This document shows, in pieces, positions 35,532 to 46,576 of a stretch of DNA of 60,000 nt. Below the pieces are notes generated by a model. The model worked only from the letters and a program-made list of their open reading frames with translations, did no database searches and had not been told where the DNA came from. The DNA comes from Lineus longissimus (Eukaryota > Nemertea > Pilidiophora > Heteronemertea > Lineidae), in contig NC_088314.1 of NCBI RefSeq assembly GCF_910592395.1, positions 19,428,070-19,488,069 on the forward strand, written 5' to 3'. A program made the position numbers and the translations under genes. The stretch's first letter is position 1; each line of letters opens with the position of its first letter.

Positions 35532-36054
35532 TAGTGGCCGGGTCAGGGCTGTCAACATCATCTCCATGCTCCGTTCCATACGTTAAGATCATCAGGGTGC
35601 CTGCTAGGCCTACCCACAAAATCCATCGCATTGCGTGCATCTTACCAGAAGACCGTGGTCAAAGCAACATGGCAGACAACAATTATGGCATTTGACACGA
35701 AAGTGCCCTTTATTGGATTTCCCCCACACGAAAACGATTCCATAATCGATTAGATAAAATAAATTCATTTGAAAGACTTTGGATTGGTTAACCATTTAAA
35801 TGGACTCATGTAACTTCAATAATCATCACCCTGACTGCAGGGATTACTGGCCCTGGCCGCGACCAGGCGTTATTGAATTGACAACATTTACAAGTTTGTT
35901 TTCCTACAACCATTGATCAATATAATTGGCTGTCATATTGAATGTTTGCAGCCCACCGGTAAAAAACTACAGACTGCCATGTTTCTGGACTTAGTCATTT
36001 TCGAGCCATTTTCCTGGCGCTCAGTTAAGTGGGAGAAGACAGTATATACATGTA

Positions 36055-38267
36055 CAGTCCTTCAAAAAAGTAAATGGACACACAAAAATCAAATTTTCTT
36101 GAAAACGGCTGGTGATAAATCGATTCGGTTTGCTGCATTTGATAGGACATTTAGTTGTGCATCATGGTATCTACCACATAAAAATTAGCCATTTTATCTA
36201 ATACCGACTTTTATTGATTTACAAAAGGCCCCAAAATCAACTTTTTCGTTTCCGATTTTTTTCGTACTTTTTCTTGATAGGATGAATCACCATGATGAAA
36301 AACCCACGTCCCCATCAAGGTGATGAAAATATCTTGTGTTAATTGGTGGGAAAACAGCATTTTATGTCAAAATTTTGCACCTTGTTTACTGACTTTGGAA
36401 TTACTTTGGAGAAGTCGACCATAGCCAATTATGTCAGTTTCAACATGCAGCCCGAGTTAAATCCTTATTGGCTGAGGTTTTGAATGGGGGTGGAAATGTT
36501 GTTAACATTGATGTATTGTAAACGCGAGGGTAAAGTAATATTGGTGAACCCATTGTCCAGCTGCCAAATCCAGGTTTGGGAGAGCTATTCATAGGCATAT
36601 TAAACAAGGCCATTGAAATGGTGACATGATTCCGGTTGTCTGGGCCAGGTGAATAATATCAAGGGGGCATCTCCGCAGTAGAAGACTGGGTAACAAAACC
36701 CTTTTGCAAAAATGGGTTAATAAGTTGCAGATTCAAGTGAAAACTGTGGAATTTCTTAGATATTCACTCATAACTCAACAGAAGCTTCCAGTCAATATAA
36801 AATTTGGGGTGTATACAAAACCAAGACCTAAGACATAAGACCTAAGACCTAAGATCCCCGAAGTACAAAACTAAGACCCAGGTACAAAACTAAGATCCCC
36901 GAGGTACAAAACTAAGACCCGGGGAGGCCAATTCCAAACTAAAATTTTGAAGAAAAATATCAGAGTCTTAGTTTTGTACATCAGGGGATCTTAGTTTTGT
37001 ACGTACAAAACTAAGATCCCCCGAGGTACAAAACTAAGACCCAATTCCAAACTAAAATTTTGAAGAAAAATATCGGAGTCTTAGTTTTGTACATCAGGGG
37101 ATCTTAGTTTTGTACGTACAAAACTAAGATCCCCCCGAGGTACAAAACTAAGACCCAATTCCAAACTGAAATTTTGAAGAAAAATATCAGAGTCTTAGTT
37201 TTGTACATCAGGGGATCTTAGTTTCCAAATTCTGCCCCTCTTTCGAATTCATTAAATAACGGCCTATATTGCAATAACGTTGTTTGACTCGGTTAGTATG
37301 TAATTGATGGATAAGAAAACGTTCATATTTTACTCGTTCCAACTCTTCCGATGGCGGCGCTCCTCCGAATGACTCAAAGGAGTATTGCACCGGTTTCGCC
37401 ACTTTTTGTGGAGCTGGATGGAGGCCTTATATGCTAGAGTATATGCTAGAGTGATGACCGGTCGTGCCTGCATAGTGCATATGGAGGTATTATTCAGATG
37501 GAGCAACTGCATGCATCTCAAAGGTGATATTACTACATCAAAATGAATTCGAAAGAGGGGCAGAATTTGGAAAGAAATCATGGGTCTTAGTTTTGTACAT
37601 CAGGGGATCTTAGTTTTGTACGTACAAAACTAAGATCCCCTGACGTACAAAACTAAGATCCCCTGATGTACAAAACTAAGACTCTGATATTTTTCTTCAA
37701 AATTTCAGTTTGGAATTGGGTCTTAGTTTTGTACCTCGGGGATCTTAGTTTTGTACGTACAAAACTAAGATCCCCTGATGTACAAAACTAAGACTCTGTT
37801 ATTTTTCTTCAAAATTTTAGTTTGGAATTGGGTCTTAGTTTTGTACCTCGGGGGATCTTAGTTTTGTACGTACAAAACTAAGATCCCCTGATGTACAAAA
37901 CTAAGATCCCCGAGGTACAAAACTAAGACTCTGATATTTTTCTTCAAAATTTTAGTTTGGAATTGGCCTCCCGGGTCTTAGTTTTGTACTTCGGGGGATC
38001 TTAGGTCTTAGGTCTTATGTCTTAGGTCTTGGTTTTGTATACACCCTAAAATTTGCCCCCAAAAAATGCGTGATAAAAAAGTTGATTTTGGGACCTTTCA
38101 TAAATCGAAAAAATTGACTTATAGGTAAAATAGCAAATTTCCAAGTGGTAGATATCATGATGCACAACTAAATGCCCTATCAAATGCAGCAAACCGCATC
38201 GATTTATCACCAGCCGTTTTCAAGAAAATTTGATTTTTGTGTGTCCATTTACTTTTTTGAAGGACTG
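36055..38267. mobile_element. Mariner-type element hosting a nested transposon
   Basis: The ends start CAGTCCTTCAAAAAAGTAAA and end with the reverse complement, flanked by TA on both sides (36053-36054 and 38268-38269), as Tc1/mariner elements insert. The inverted arms extend, imperfectly, about 210 bp inward (36055-36260 and 38055-38267). Without the nested insert at 36807-38046 it is about 970 bp and has no transposase frame, so it is non-autonomous. Confidence 0.8.
36807..38046. mobile_element. Nested transposon made of tandem palindromes
   Basis: Inserted in the mariner-type element. Ends GGGTGTATACAAAACC and its reverse complement, with a 9-bp target duplication TAAAATTTG (36798-36806 and 38047-38055). 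The arms (to about 37252 and from about 37542) are long inverted repeats. Each is made of about three units of 113 bp containing GTACAAAACTAAGAT words in both orientations. A perfect 38-bp palindrome lies at 36984-37021. The ~290-bp central loop (37253-37541) is unique and non-coding. Long arms and a 9-bp duplication suggest a Mutator-like foldback element (inference). Confidence 0.85.
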
Positions 38268-38998
38268 TACGTATATGCATTTTATTGTACCGTACTTAAA
38301 ACCTCTTGTCATGGTTGTGTATTAGTAAATGATATCTTTGCGGACGGGTGTATGATTATAAAGTATCTGAAAATATAAATGGCTATGTCGAAAGAGGTTT
38401 AATCTGGAGAAAATTTGATGACTTTCAAATGTGTCGTCTCCTCGTATCCGAACATATTATCTGTTATAGACATGCAGTGAACCGTGATGTGCCTATGTTC
38501 TCTCCCGCGAGATTCTAGAGAATGTATATAGTATGTCCTCTACTGCATTCGACACACACATGTGGTGGACATTTTCTTTTTGAACACACCTCATTAGGTA
38601 CAGGTATTCTAGTCGAATATAAATGAGAACATTTCACTTCGGGAAGTGTCAATCCTTTAAATTTAATTCGTAGCCTTTTGGCTGATAAAGTCCAGAAGAG
38701 AAAAAAAGATAGAAAACAACGGTACTTGTCAAGGGAGGTTTCTAATCTGCAACTTCGTCTCATCAACTTATACATGTGAAATACCCTGCCGTCATCTCGA
38801 TTATATGTTATGCTATTTATTAGGGACCGGTTTCCTTTAAATAAGGTGGTTGGTTGCAACTCGGCACTCGAGTTATTTTTCACATAATTTTATCACCCAT
38901 TGTACAGCGATATCAAAGCAAAGCACTCGTCTCGATATGGTCAGCTGCTCTCCACAGTTATCGATCCAATTTCTTTCATCGTCTCCTAAACAACCTAA

Positions 38999-39661
38999 GG
39001 CCATGGGAATGAATAATCCGGTTTACCGTCCGAGTGATTTAAAAAGATAATGAGGCTTTATTTGAATTCACTAAACTCATTATTGATTATTTAGTTCCAT
39101 AACTGCTCAACGCGAATTTATAGACGGCGCTGCAGTATCGCCCATTGCATGCGGACTGCTCATCATGACAGCCAGGCGAGTGATTGCAAATCAGTCTATA
39201 CCAACAACATATCACGCCATCATATGATACAATCGACGAAATATCAATCAGTGACTATTGTATTTGATGGATGATTGTTTATTTCTTTTATTGTGAACTC
39301 GGGAAAGGTAGAAATATACCCAAAAATATAAAATTTGGTAACGTCATGAGGCAGATTGTGGCACTCCCCTTCGGGAATGTTCGGTCATCTTCGAGTTTTC
39401 TCGGTAAATCCTGGGCATGAGCCGACATCGATGTTTCGCGGTAGAAAATTGGTAGTATTAATGCTAACCACCCCCAAACTCTTCGAAACCCATCAGAATT
39501 GTAGTAATACGCTATGTTTACGATGTTGTATGTCTTTCATGCTTTACTGAGCCATTTTTTTCCAAATAATGATTTTTTTGGAAAATAATGAAATATTTTG
39601 GCGGGGGTTAAAACGGCATGCGGGCGGTGGACGGTAAACCGGATTATTCATTCCCATGGCC
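38999..39661. mobile_element. Harbinger-like MITE
   Basis: Perfect 33-bp inverted repeats lie at 38999-39031 and 39629-39661, starting GGCCATGGGAATGAATAATC. They are flanked by TAA on both sides (38996-38998 and 39662-39664). A 3-bp TWA target duplication and a GG start are typical of PIF/Harbinger. 663 bp long with no transposase. Confidence 0.8.
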
Positions 39662-39851
39662 TAAACCTAAACAATCCGGTAAAATCATTAATGGCGTTAC
39701 CATGGTGACTCCCGAGATCGTGGCTGTGTTGTGACTCGTGTTCTGATCATTTATACTAATTGTGCCATACAGGTTTATGTACAGCTCATGCTAATGCATG
39801 GTGAATCGACTCCCTCAATCGATTTGAAATGTTGTGTCCAATACTCTTCCG

Positions 39852-39974
39852 TTGTAAATTCTGTGGTTGTTTCCCATGTGTCAGTGTTTCCAAACAATAG
39901 GCAGCTATCTTTTAGCGTTCCCAAACAATGAGGGGAAACACTCAAAAATAGAAACACTCAAAAACATTACACCG
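39852..39974. mobile_element. Deleted copy of the 180-bp element
   Basis: Matches both ends of the units at 32259-32613 (from CTGTGGTTGTTTCCCATG to ACATTACACCGG). It lacks the middle segment between GGCAGCTA and TCTTTTAGCG. Confidence 0.7.
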
Positions 39975-40280
39975 GTATTATACACGTCGACATGCTTCTT
40001 ATGTGTTATGATGTCCTGTAGTGCCATCTGCATGCGTACAGCAGAACTATTTATACCCGTTTTTGCGATCACAGTGCCATCTGGTAGAACCCTTGCTATT
40101 TAATACTTGGTAAAATGTAGCCTAATACCATTAGGCCCCGCTTGGTGGCGCTGAGGCGGCCGTTGCCAGGGGCCTAATTCTAAGAGCTGAAACAAAAGCC
40201 CGTGTACATGAAGTAGGAGGCTACTTGTACCTGCATGAAATAGGCCTAGTTCACTTTCCATTCACTTTTGTTTTGCAGGT

Positions 40281-40420
40281 TCATTCCGTGCTGAATGACA
40301 GAGAAATTGTCTAGACAGTGATGGGTCAAGATGAAGAGTCTGGTGATGAAGTCCACGTGGCAGAGGAAGAGAAGTCACCAACACCACCTTCCATCAATAT
40401 ACAAATAGTGGATGTTTAAG
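40281..40420 (+). other. Possible small coding exon (weak)
   Basis: A good acceptor (TTTTGTTTTGCAG) is followed by ATG at 40321 and a 32-codon acidic frame (MGQDEESGDEVHVAEEE and onward) ending in TAA. No donor was found, and the 3' end forms an inverted repeat with 40466-40485. It could be a lone small exon, a relic or chance. Confidence 0.2.
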
Positions 40421-41059
40421 GTCGTCCAATATGGAATTTTGATGGACGAAGAAATGTCATGGCGGACGAGGCTTATCCACTATTTGCTATATTATGCAAC
40501 CAAATGTCTTGTAAACGTAACTACCGACGACCATCCAAGATAATTTGTAAACTTCATTTTGATTGGATTAAAACCTTTTAGGATCCGTTACGACATTTTT
40601 TTGGATCCGTTATTGCTTTTTTGGATCCGATACGATGTGATGACTTGAAATCACATGATGTGAATCGAGTTACGCTATTGGCCAAGAACATTTGGTAGCA
40701 TAATATAGCTGCATATATGATGCGCTTGATGTCCTTCGTCTTTTTGCACTTTCCCTTCCAGAGTCTGCAGATTTGAGCCCATATTTGATGAAAGAGACAC
40801 CAAATCGTCTTAAATAGACAACTCTACTCACCTACATGCAGGCTTAGACTAGAGTCTAAGAATATGAGAACATGTATTGCTAAATCAAACTCAACCTTCT
40901 TCAACATTGACATTTTTATACATTTAAAAACGATTTAAATGATGCTTGAAACTTGGTGAAGATTTTTCTATACAAAATTTAACATCATGTGGAGGTCACT
41001 TGAGGTTGGTAGACTTCCACGTCAGACTTGTGCTTGAAACTTGTTTTCTATACACCATT

Positions 41060-41400
41060 TAAGAAGAAACAATAACTATGGTTATGTGGAAATCACATTT
41101 CACCCTGACTATCCTTGGGTAGTTGCAAGTTACTTGGAGGCGCTAGTGCCTTGGACGAGATCCCTTGTATATAGTCCCCAGACTGGTAAATACCGTCTAC
41201 TGTACAACTCCAACTACTTTATTCATGACTAAGTTTCTAAAATATGCGGTGCTAAATATATGATTTTCGTGATGTTGAAGAGGTCTGGGAAAAAGAACAA
41301 AATAGTTAAGTCAAGGTTATACGACATGTCCACAGGAAGCTTTTCAGGGCGTTTGCACTAGGAGTGTTTACACAGGGATACCATAAGGCATGAATTTCAT
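41060..41400 (+). pseudogene. Truncated inverted copy of the 46.6-kb exon
   Basis: Plus-strand sequence matching the minus-strand exon at 46577-47599. It covers the block starting YGYVEITFHPDYPWV through the segment before SGRLQL, has an early TAA at 41231, then jumps to the last codons of the exon (near 46577-46600). It is an internally deleted, non-functional duplicate. Confidence 0.75.
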
Positions 41401-41659
41401 CAGAGGTATAATACTGTGAGGAGGCTACATAATTTGTTCGCGATGGAGTCAGCGGGTTGGCCTGTATCAGGGTATATATTAGTTTTTGACAACGGGAAGA
41501 CCTGGCTTAAAACTGATGACGTCATACACAAAAACTTGTCATTCTCGGTGAATTGGTTCTTAAAAGGGATAGCGAAACCTTACGTGGAAGAATAAATCTT
41601 TCGACAACGACGATAAAGAACGAAGGACAACAACATTTTCAATTAATTTGACGTCATGT

Positions 41660-41665
41660 TTTATT
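41660..41665 (-). terminator. Poly(A) signal of the Ser-rich repeat gene
   Basis: AATAAA on the minus strand, 80 bases after the stop codon of the repeat-protein gene. Confidence 0.55.
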
Positions 41666-41744
41666 CTTTCTGGTTTGTGAATCCCACACAGAAAGGCGAC
41701 ACTGTCAGGCTGTGTCTGTCGGCGCCTTACAGAAAAATATACCT

Positions 41745-43075
41745 CTATATACTGTAGCTGCTGGACGGATTTGAGTGTCGTGACCTGGAGTAGCTGCTGG
41801 ACGGATTTGAGTGACGTGACCTGGAGTAGCTGCTGGACGGATTTGAGTGTCGTGACCTGGAGTAGCTGCTGGACGGATTTGAGTGACGTGACCTGGAGTA
41901 GCTGCTGGACGGATTTGAGTGACGTGACCTGGAGTAGCTGCTGGACGGATTTGAGTGTCGTGACCTGAAGTAGCTACTGGACGGATTTGAGTGTCGTGAC
42001 CTGAAGTTGCTGCTGGACGGATTTGAGTGTCGTGACCTGGAGTAGCTGCTGGACGGATTTGAGTGTCGTGACCTGGAGTAGCTGCTGGACGGATTTGAGT
42101 GTCGTGACCTGGAGTAGCTGTTGGACGGACTGTAGCTACTATCCTCGACGTAGCTGCTGGACGGATTTGAGCGTCGTGACCTGGAGTAGCTGTTGGACGG
42201 ACTGTAGCTACTATCCTCGACGTAGCTGCTGGACGGATTTAAGCGTCGTGACCTGGAGTAGCTGTTGGACGGACTGTAGCTACTATACTCGACGTAGCTG
42301 CTGGACGGATTTAAGCGTCGTGACCTGGAGTAGCTGTTGGACGGACTGTAGCTACTATACTCGACGTAGCTACTGGACGGAGTCCCTCCATGGCTTTGAG
42401 ACCTGCAAACGCACATATTGTTAGTCTAGACGCGGGTCTTAAAAGCACAAGAAGCGTATGATATATACAGTGCGTATCAAAAAAGGTAATCCAAATTCAA
42501 GGGGTTAATATGCCGAGACTATTTAGTCTGACAAGCACAAGTTGTGTGCTTGTGTTTTTTTTCCTTCCAGGTTCGGTTGACGATCAATGGATATCAATGA
42601 AATGTAAGCCAACATCGAGGAGCAAAATCATGATCTCCGCGGGACGAATGCCCAGCATGTATTTCTACCTTCGATAGTTCGGAGGTAGTTCGGAACTAGG
42701 TCTATATTCATATCTATGTTAATCTCAATGTTTACTCAGTTTATACGACCAGTGAAGTAGGGCGTTGACTATATACTACGTCTAACAATCTTAGTGAAAA
42801 AACTCAAAAATCAACAGGAATAAGTTTTCTCAAAATACCCTATTTTTCGATCTACATATACGATATCAAGAGTTGATAAGGCTGGGTTTTATTCTTTACA
42901 CTACCGATGACTTTGGAACAAGTGTCCGGCATTATCTTGTTGCCCATGACTTACAGTTTCGCATGTCAGAAAGGGACATTAATAGTGGTACAAATTCTTC
43001 TGAAACTTACCCGTGTCCTGTGGTTCCTATGACCAAAAGGCAAAGCGCTAACGCTATTACTCTCAACGGCAACAT
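41745..43075 (-). CDS. Secreted Ser/Tyr/Arg-rich tandem-repeat protein, two exons
   Basis: Exon 1 (43075-43011) encodes MLPLRVIALALCLLVIGTTG, a clear signal peptide, and ends in phase 2 at a GTAAGT donor. Exon 2 (42402-41745) follows a TTTGCAG acceptor and continues in the same phase (GSQSHGGTPSSS). The join gives 240 residues. After a short linker come four 24-residue repeats (YVEYSSYSPSNS plus YSRSRRLNPSSS types), then nine 12-residue repeats of YSRSRHSNPSSS type, then YSI and TAG. The mature protein is almost wholly Ser, Arg, Tyr, Asn, Pro and His, has no cysteine, is strongly basic and is probably disordered. Such composition is seen in secreted adhesives, structural coats and biomineral matrix; function here is unknown. 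A TATA-like TATAATT lies ~75 bases upstream, and an AATAAA lies 80 bases after the stop. I do not recognise the family. Confidence 0.7.
41755..42380. repeat. Coding minisatellite, 36-bp and 72-bp units
   Basis: Nine 36-bp units (GCTGGACGGATTTGAGTG type on the plus strand) and four 72-bp composite units. The repeat length is a multiple of three and the minus-strand frame is open throughout, so copy number can change without breaking the protein. Confidence 0.9.
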
Positions 43076-43144
43076 TCTTGATGGTGGTCTCCTCTCGCCC
43101 GTTCTGGTAACAGAGCTAGAATAGCTGAACTAAAAACCTGGACA

Positions 43145-43156
43145 CAATTATAGCAT
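43145..43156 (-). promoter_or_regulatory. TATA-like element of the repeat-protein gene
   Basis: GCTATAATTGTG reads on the minus strand about 75 bases before the signal-peptide ATG. The same word is preserved in the inverted copy near 45752. Confidence 0.4.
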
Positions 43157-43879
43157 TTCGGAGGCTGAGAGGGCGTTGATCGTCGAACTTAATCGATTGT
43201 CCAATCAAAAGTGCCTGATCATGCAGTAATTAGCAGCAAGCCAATCAGAAATACCTGTGGCTTTTTTTATCTGGTTTTGGAAATCGACAAACTGGCGACT
43301 CGGAATCTTATCAGCTGTGTATGCGAACAAAGTGAAATATTTCCAGTATTTAGTATGATGAAATGCTTTATTGAATCACACACGCCCCCAGTAACTCTTC
43401 TTTCGAGACCGATGATTCAGCCTGGCAGTGCGCGGTTGTTATGTTTGACAACTCTCCATGATTAAATAATCGCTGTAATTCTAGAATAGCTGAAGGGATG
43501 ATAATCCTTCCGTATTATTCTTCAATAAACAAAGAGTGCTGCGTACGCGAGTGTACCGCCAATATGGATGGAAACCCTCAAAACAGTTTAAACGTCATTT
43601 TTATACGTGGATTTAGAACGAACTGCACTTTACAGTGTAAATGCACTATATGCAAACGGAGTTGGCCTCGTTTTGAATTCTTTTTTTGTAATACGTATTT
43701 TTATTGAGGAAAAAAAAAGATGGTCAAATTACATTCTGTGGTTTTTGAGTAATTTTATCTGTAGACGTTTCAAAAGACTTTTCATCGTCTTCTAAGATAT
43801 AACATGGCATCATCTGCGTGAATCAATTGGAAATTCAGTGTTGTCCACTGTTATCCCTTATGTCTTCGTGTTTCACGAT

Positions 43880-44560
43880 AGCCCTTCACAAAATTTCGGT
43901 TGCTATTATAAATAAATAGGGTGACAGGGAGGCCCCCTGTCTGACTCCCCTTGTTTTTTCAAATATGTTTGAGCAAAATCCATTATTTAGTACATGTACA
44001 TGTATACATACAGCTTTCTATATCTGTGAAGAATATATCAATTCCTTTCCTTATGTTTTTCTCCAAATCCTAGATAGTTTAGACTTCTGTCAATGAAGCT
44101 TCATTCTAGGGAGTCGAAGGCCATTTCAGAATCTATTGAGAGTATGATGCCTTCTTTGTTCTTTCGTATGTGCTCGATTAGGTCATATGTTTATAGCCTA
44201 GTGCATTCGCTGATATTACGGCCTTGAATGAAGCCCTTCTAGGAGTCAGAAATCAAAGTGTCTAAATGTTTTTTTATTCTATTAGCAATAACCCCCGATA
44301 TGATTTTTTAGTCAATATTCAGAGCGATATTGGTCTCCAGTTTTTGATGAATTCCTTATCCTTTCCAGGTTTTGGGAGCCATGTTATGATGCCAAGCCGT
44401 TGGCTCTTCGATATTTCTCTTTCGAAGGTGTGTTTTATGGATCTTAAGAAAAAGGCCTGTAGCTCTTTCCAGAAGAATCTATAAAATTCGGCGGTGAAAC
44501 CGTCCGACCCTGGTGATCTGTTATCCTTAATATTTTTTAGGACCTCGAAGCATTCATGAT
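43880..44560 (-). mobile_element. L1-like LINE fragment, decayed
   Basis: Conceptual minus-strand reading gives reverse-transcriptase blocks in order but in different frames: DNRSPGSDGFTAEFYRFFWK near 44460-44520, an ILSIDSEMAFDSLE palm block near 44110-44155, and GVRQGASLSPYLFIIATEIL near 43890-43950. Stops and frameshifts occur between. This spacing and these motifs fit L1/Tx1-type elements. Confidence 0.8.
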
Positions 44561-45828
44561 TAGTTATTCCTTTTTCTAGCTCGTTTTTTTACTCTACCGT
44601 TAGTTTCAGGTGAGTATCGTTTAGCGCGGGCGACACTGCTTGAACTAGTTAAAAGCCACCGTTACCTCACTGTCACCAGTAACAGAATGTATTCAGGAAC
44701 TTGCGACCGAGGTGTGCTACAGCCTGTCCATCAACCAGTGTCCATCATCGGTAGAAGCAGTCAAGTTTGTTCAAACATGAATCGATTTATCTAAACATGC
44801 ACACTGTCTCGCTCAATCTTCAGCTGTGTTCACACCTATTTAAAGGGCAATTCAAATAGCGAAAAGGGTATTTGCACTTTAAAGTGCAGTTCATTCTAAA
44901 TCCAGGTATTTTAGAATAGTATACATGTATATAAATGACGTTTAAACTGTTTTGAGGGGTTTCCATCTATATCGGCGTCTATCCGGCACACTCACCTACA
45001 CATGATCAGCACTCTTTGTTTATTGAAGAACAGTGCGGAAGGAATAACATCCGCGCACTGAATGATTGCCGTATCATCGAGACTCGAAAACAAGCTGAGA
45101 CAAAACCACCATTGATTTTTTAAGCGGTTTAGCAGTTCAGTTGTCAATGTTTGACCGCGACGCATCAAATACTGCGTGGGGTTATGAATCTGAAATGATA
45201 TTCCGGACAGTCGGGCGAGTAAATGGTGAAAAGTAAACTCGTAGTTGACCGCGGAAATTTTTTGATAATCGACAAATTGGACAAACGTTGATATTTCCGC
45301 TCTTTTCAGCCAACTGGCAGAAAAATCTCAAAACACGCCCCCTATTGCCAAATTATCAAATTCAAAATTAATTTTTTCATCAAATAATTTCTTTATATCT
45401 GTAGACTTGCCACGGCAAATATTTATTCAATACCTCTCCAAATATGAGTTAAAAACATACTCGAGTCTAATTCATAGGTCTGGAACCTCCAACCTATGAA
45501 TATTCATTGGTGGTATTGTCTCAGCTCCTGGGCCTGTGTGATTCAATAAAGCATTTCATCATACTCAATACAGGCAATAATTCACTTTGTTTGCATACAC
45601 AGCTGAGAGGATTCCGAGTCGCCAGTTTGTCGATTTCCAAAAACCAGATCTTGTCCACAGGTCATTCTGATGGCTTGTTGCTAATTAGTGCACTGGCAGT
45701 GCTGATTAAGTTCGAAGATCAACGCCAAGATCAACTCAGCCTCCGAAATGCTATAATTGTGTCCAGGTTTTTAGTTCAGCCATTGTAGCTCTGTTACCAG
45801 AACAGGCGAGAGGAGACCACCATCAAGA

Positions 45829-45893
45829 ATGTTGCCGTTGAGAGTAATGGTGTTAGCGCTTTGCCTTTTGGTCACAAGAACCACAGGACACGG
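45829..45893 (+). CDS. Orphan signal-peptide exon (inverted copy)
   Basis: The inverted duplicate of exon 1 of the repeat-protein gene reads MLPLRVMVLALCLLVTRTTG and ends in phase 2 at a GTAAGT donor (45894). Start, hydrophobic core, donor and upstream TATA-like word are preserved. The duplication ends about 110 bases later, so the repeat exon is not present here. No phase-2 acceptor exon was found downstream. It could be a dead fragment or drive a new secreted product. Confidence 0.45.
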
Positions 45894-46576
45894 GTAAGTT
45901 TCAGAAGAATTTGTACCACCATTAATGTCCCTTTCTGACATGCGAAACTGTAAGTCGTCGGGCAACAAGATAATGCCGGACACGTGTTCCAAAGTCATTG
46001 GTAGTGTGAAGAATAAAAACCAGTTGATCCCGGACCGGCTTGTAAAAATTTACTTCTCGATAACTATAGCGATTTATAACATTCTAATAGCCTGGGAATG
46101 TTGTATTTATTGTTAGTAATAACATTCTTTAATTGTCAAGCGATTGTATGCAGTTTTAGCATTGTTTCCGTAGAGTTTCCGTTGATTCCGTTAAATCGAC
46201 ATGGCCCATTTATCCATATATCGCGCCACTGTTTACAGTGCACGCAGGTCACCAACATTGATTTACATATATATTTCTGAAGTATGAAGAGTACACTATA
46301 TGTGTATACGGAATATAAACCAACACATTACGGGCCCCCTTTAAGGAACGAAACCAGCGCCTCGACAGTGTCAAGATTGGTATGATTTTTGAACGAGACA
46401 CAAAAACGCTTACACTTCCCGAGGAGATAGTCAGACTGCGCGAGCGATGGTCACGCTTGCTTTGTGTACAGCTGTAACGATGCTCAAAAACGCACTACTT
46501 GTGTTGGCCGAAAAACCTTGAGCTCAAAAATCTTTATATTTGTGAGTGTAGGGGTAGTGTGGCCATTAAATCAATC

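Larger units (their letters stand above)
42895..46005. repeat. Inverted duplication around a LINE relic
   Basis: The left arm, about 42895-43665, and right arm, about 44865-46005, are reverse complements with small gaps. Shared landmarks are the signal exon, TTCGGAGGCTGAG-type sequence, the AGCATTTCATCATA block, the AGTGCTGCG block and CAGTTTAAACGTCAT. The ~1.2-kb spacer holds an L1-like LINE fragment. Between the arms and the LINE, 44665-44760 also matches 50095-50190 in reverse. Confidence 0.8.

Noticed and set aside
36984-37021. CRISPR-like array suggested by regular GTACAAAACTAAGAT repeats
   Set aside because: Animal genome, palindromic mirrored arms, no unique equal-length spacers; it is a transposon.
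42462-42490. CAGTGCGTATCAAAAAAGG, like a mariner end, in the repeat-gene intron
   Set aside because: No partner end or TA-flanked second terminus was found nearby, so I do not call an element.
46098-46280. Possible partner exon for the orphan signal exon at 45829
   Set aside because: No phase-2 acceptor with an open frame was convincing in the following kilobase.
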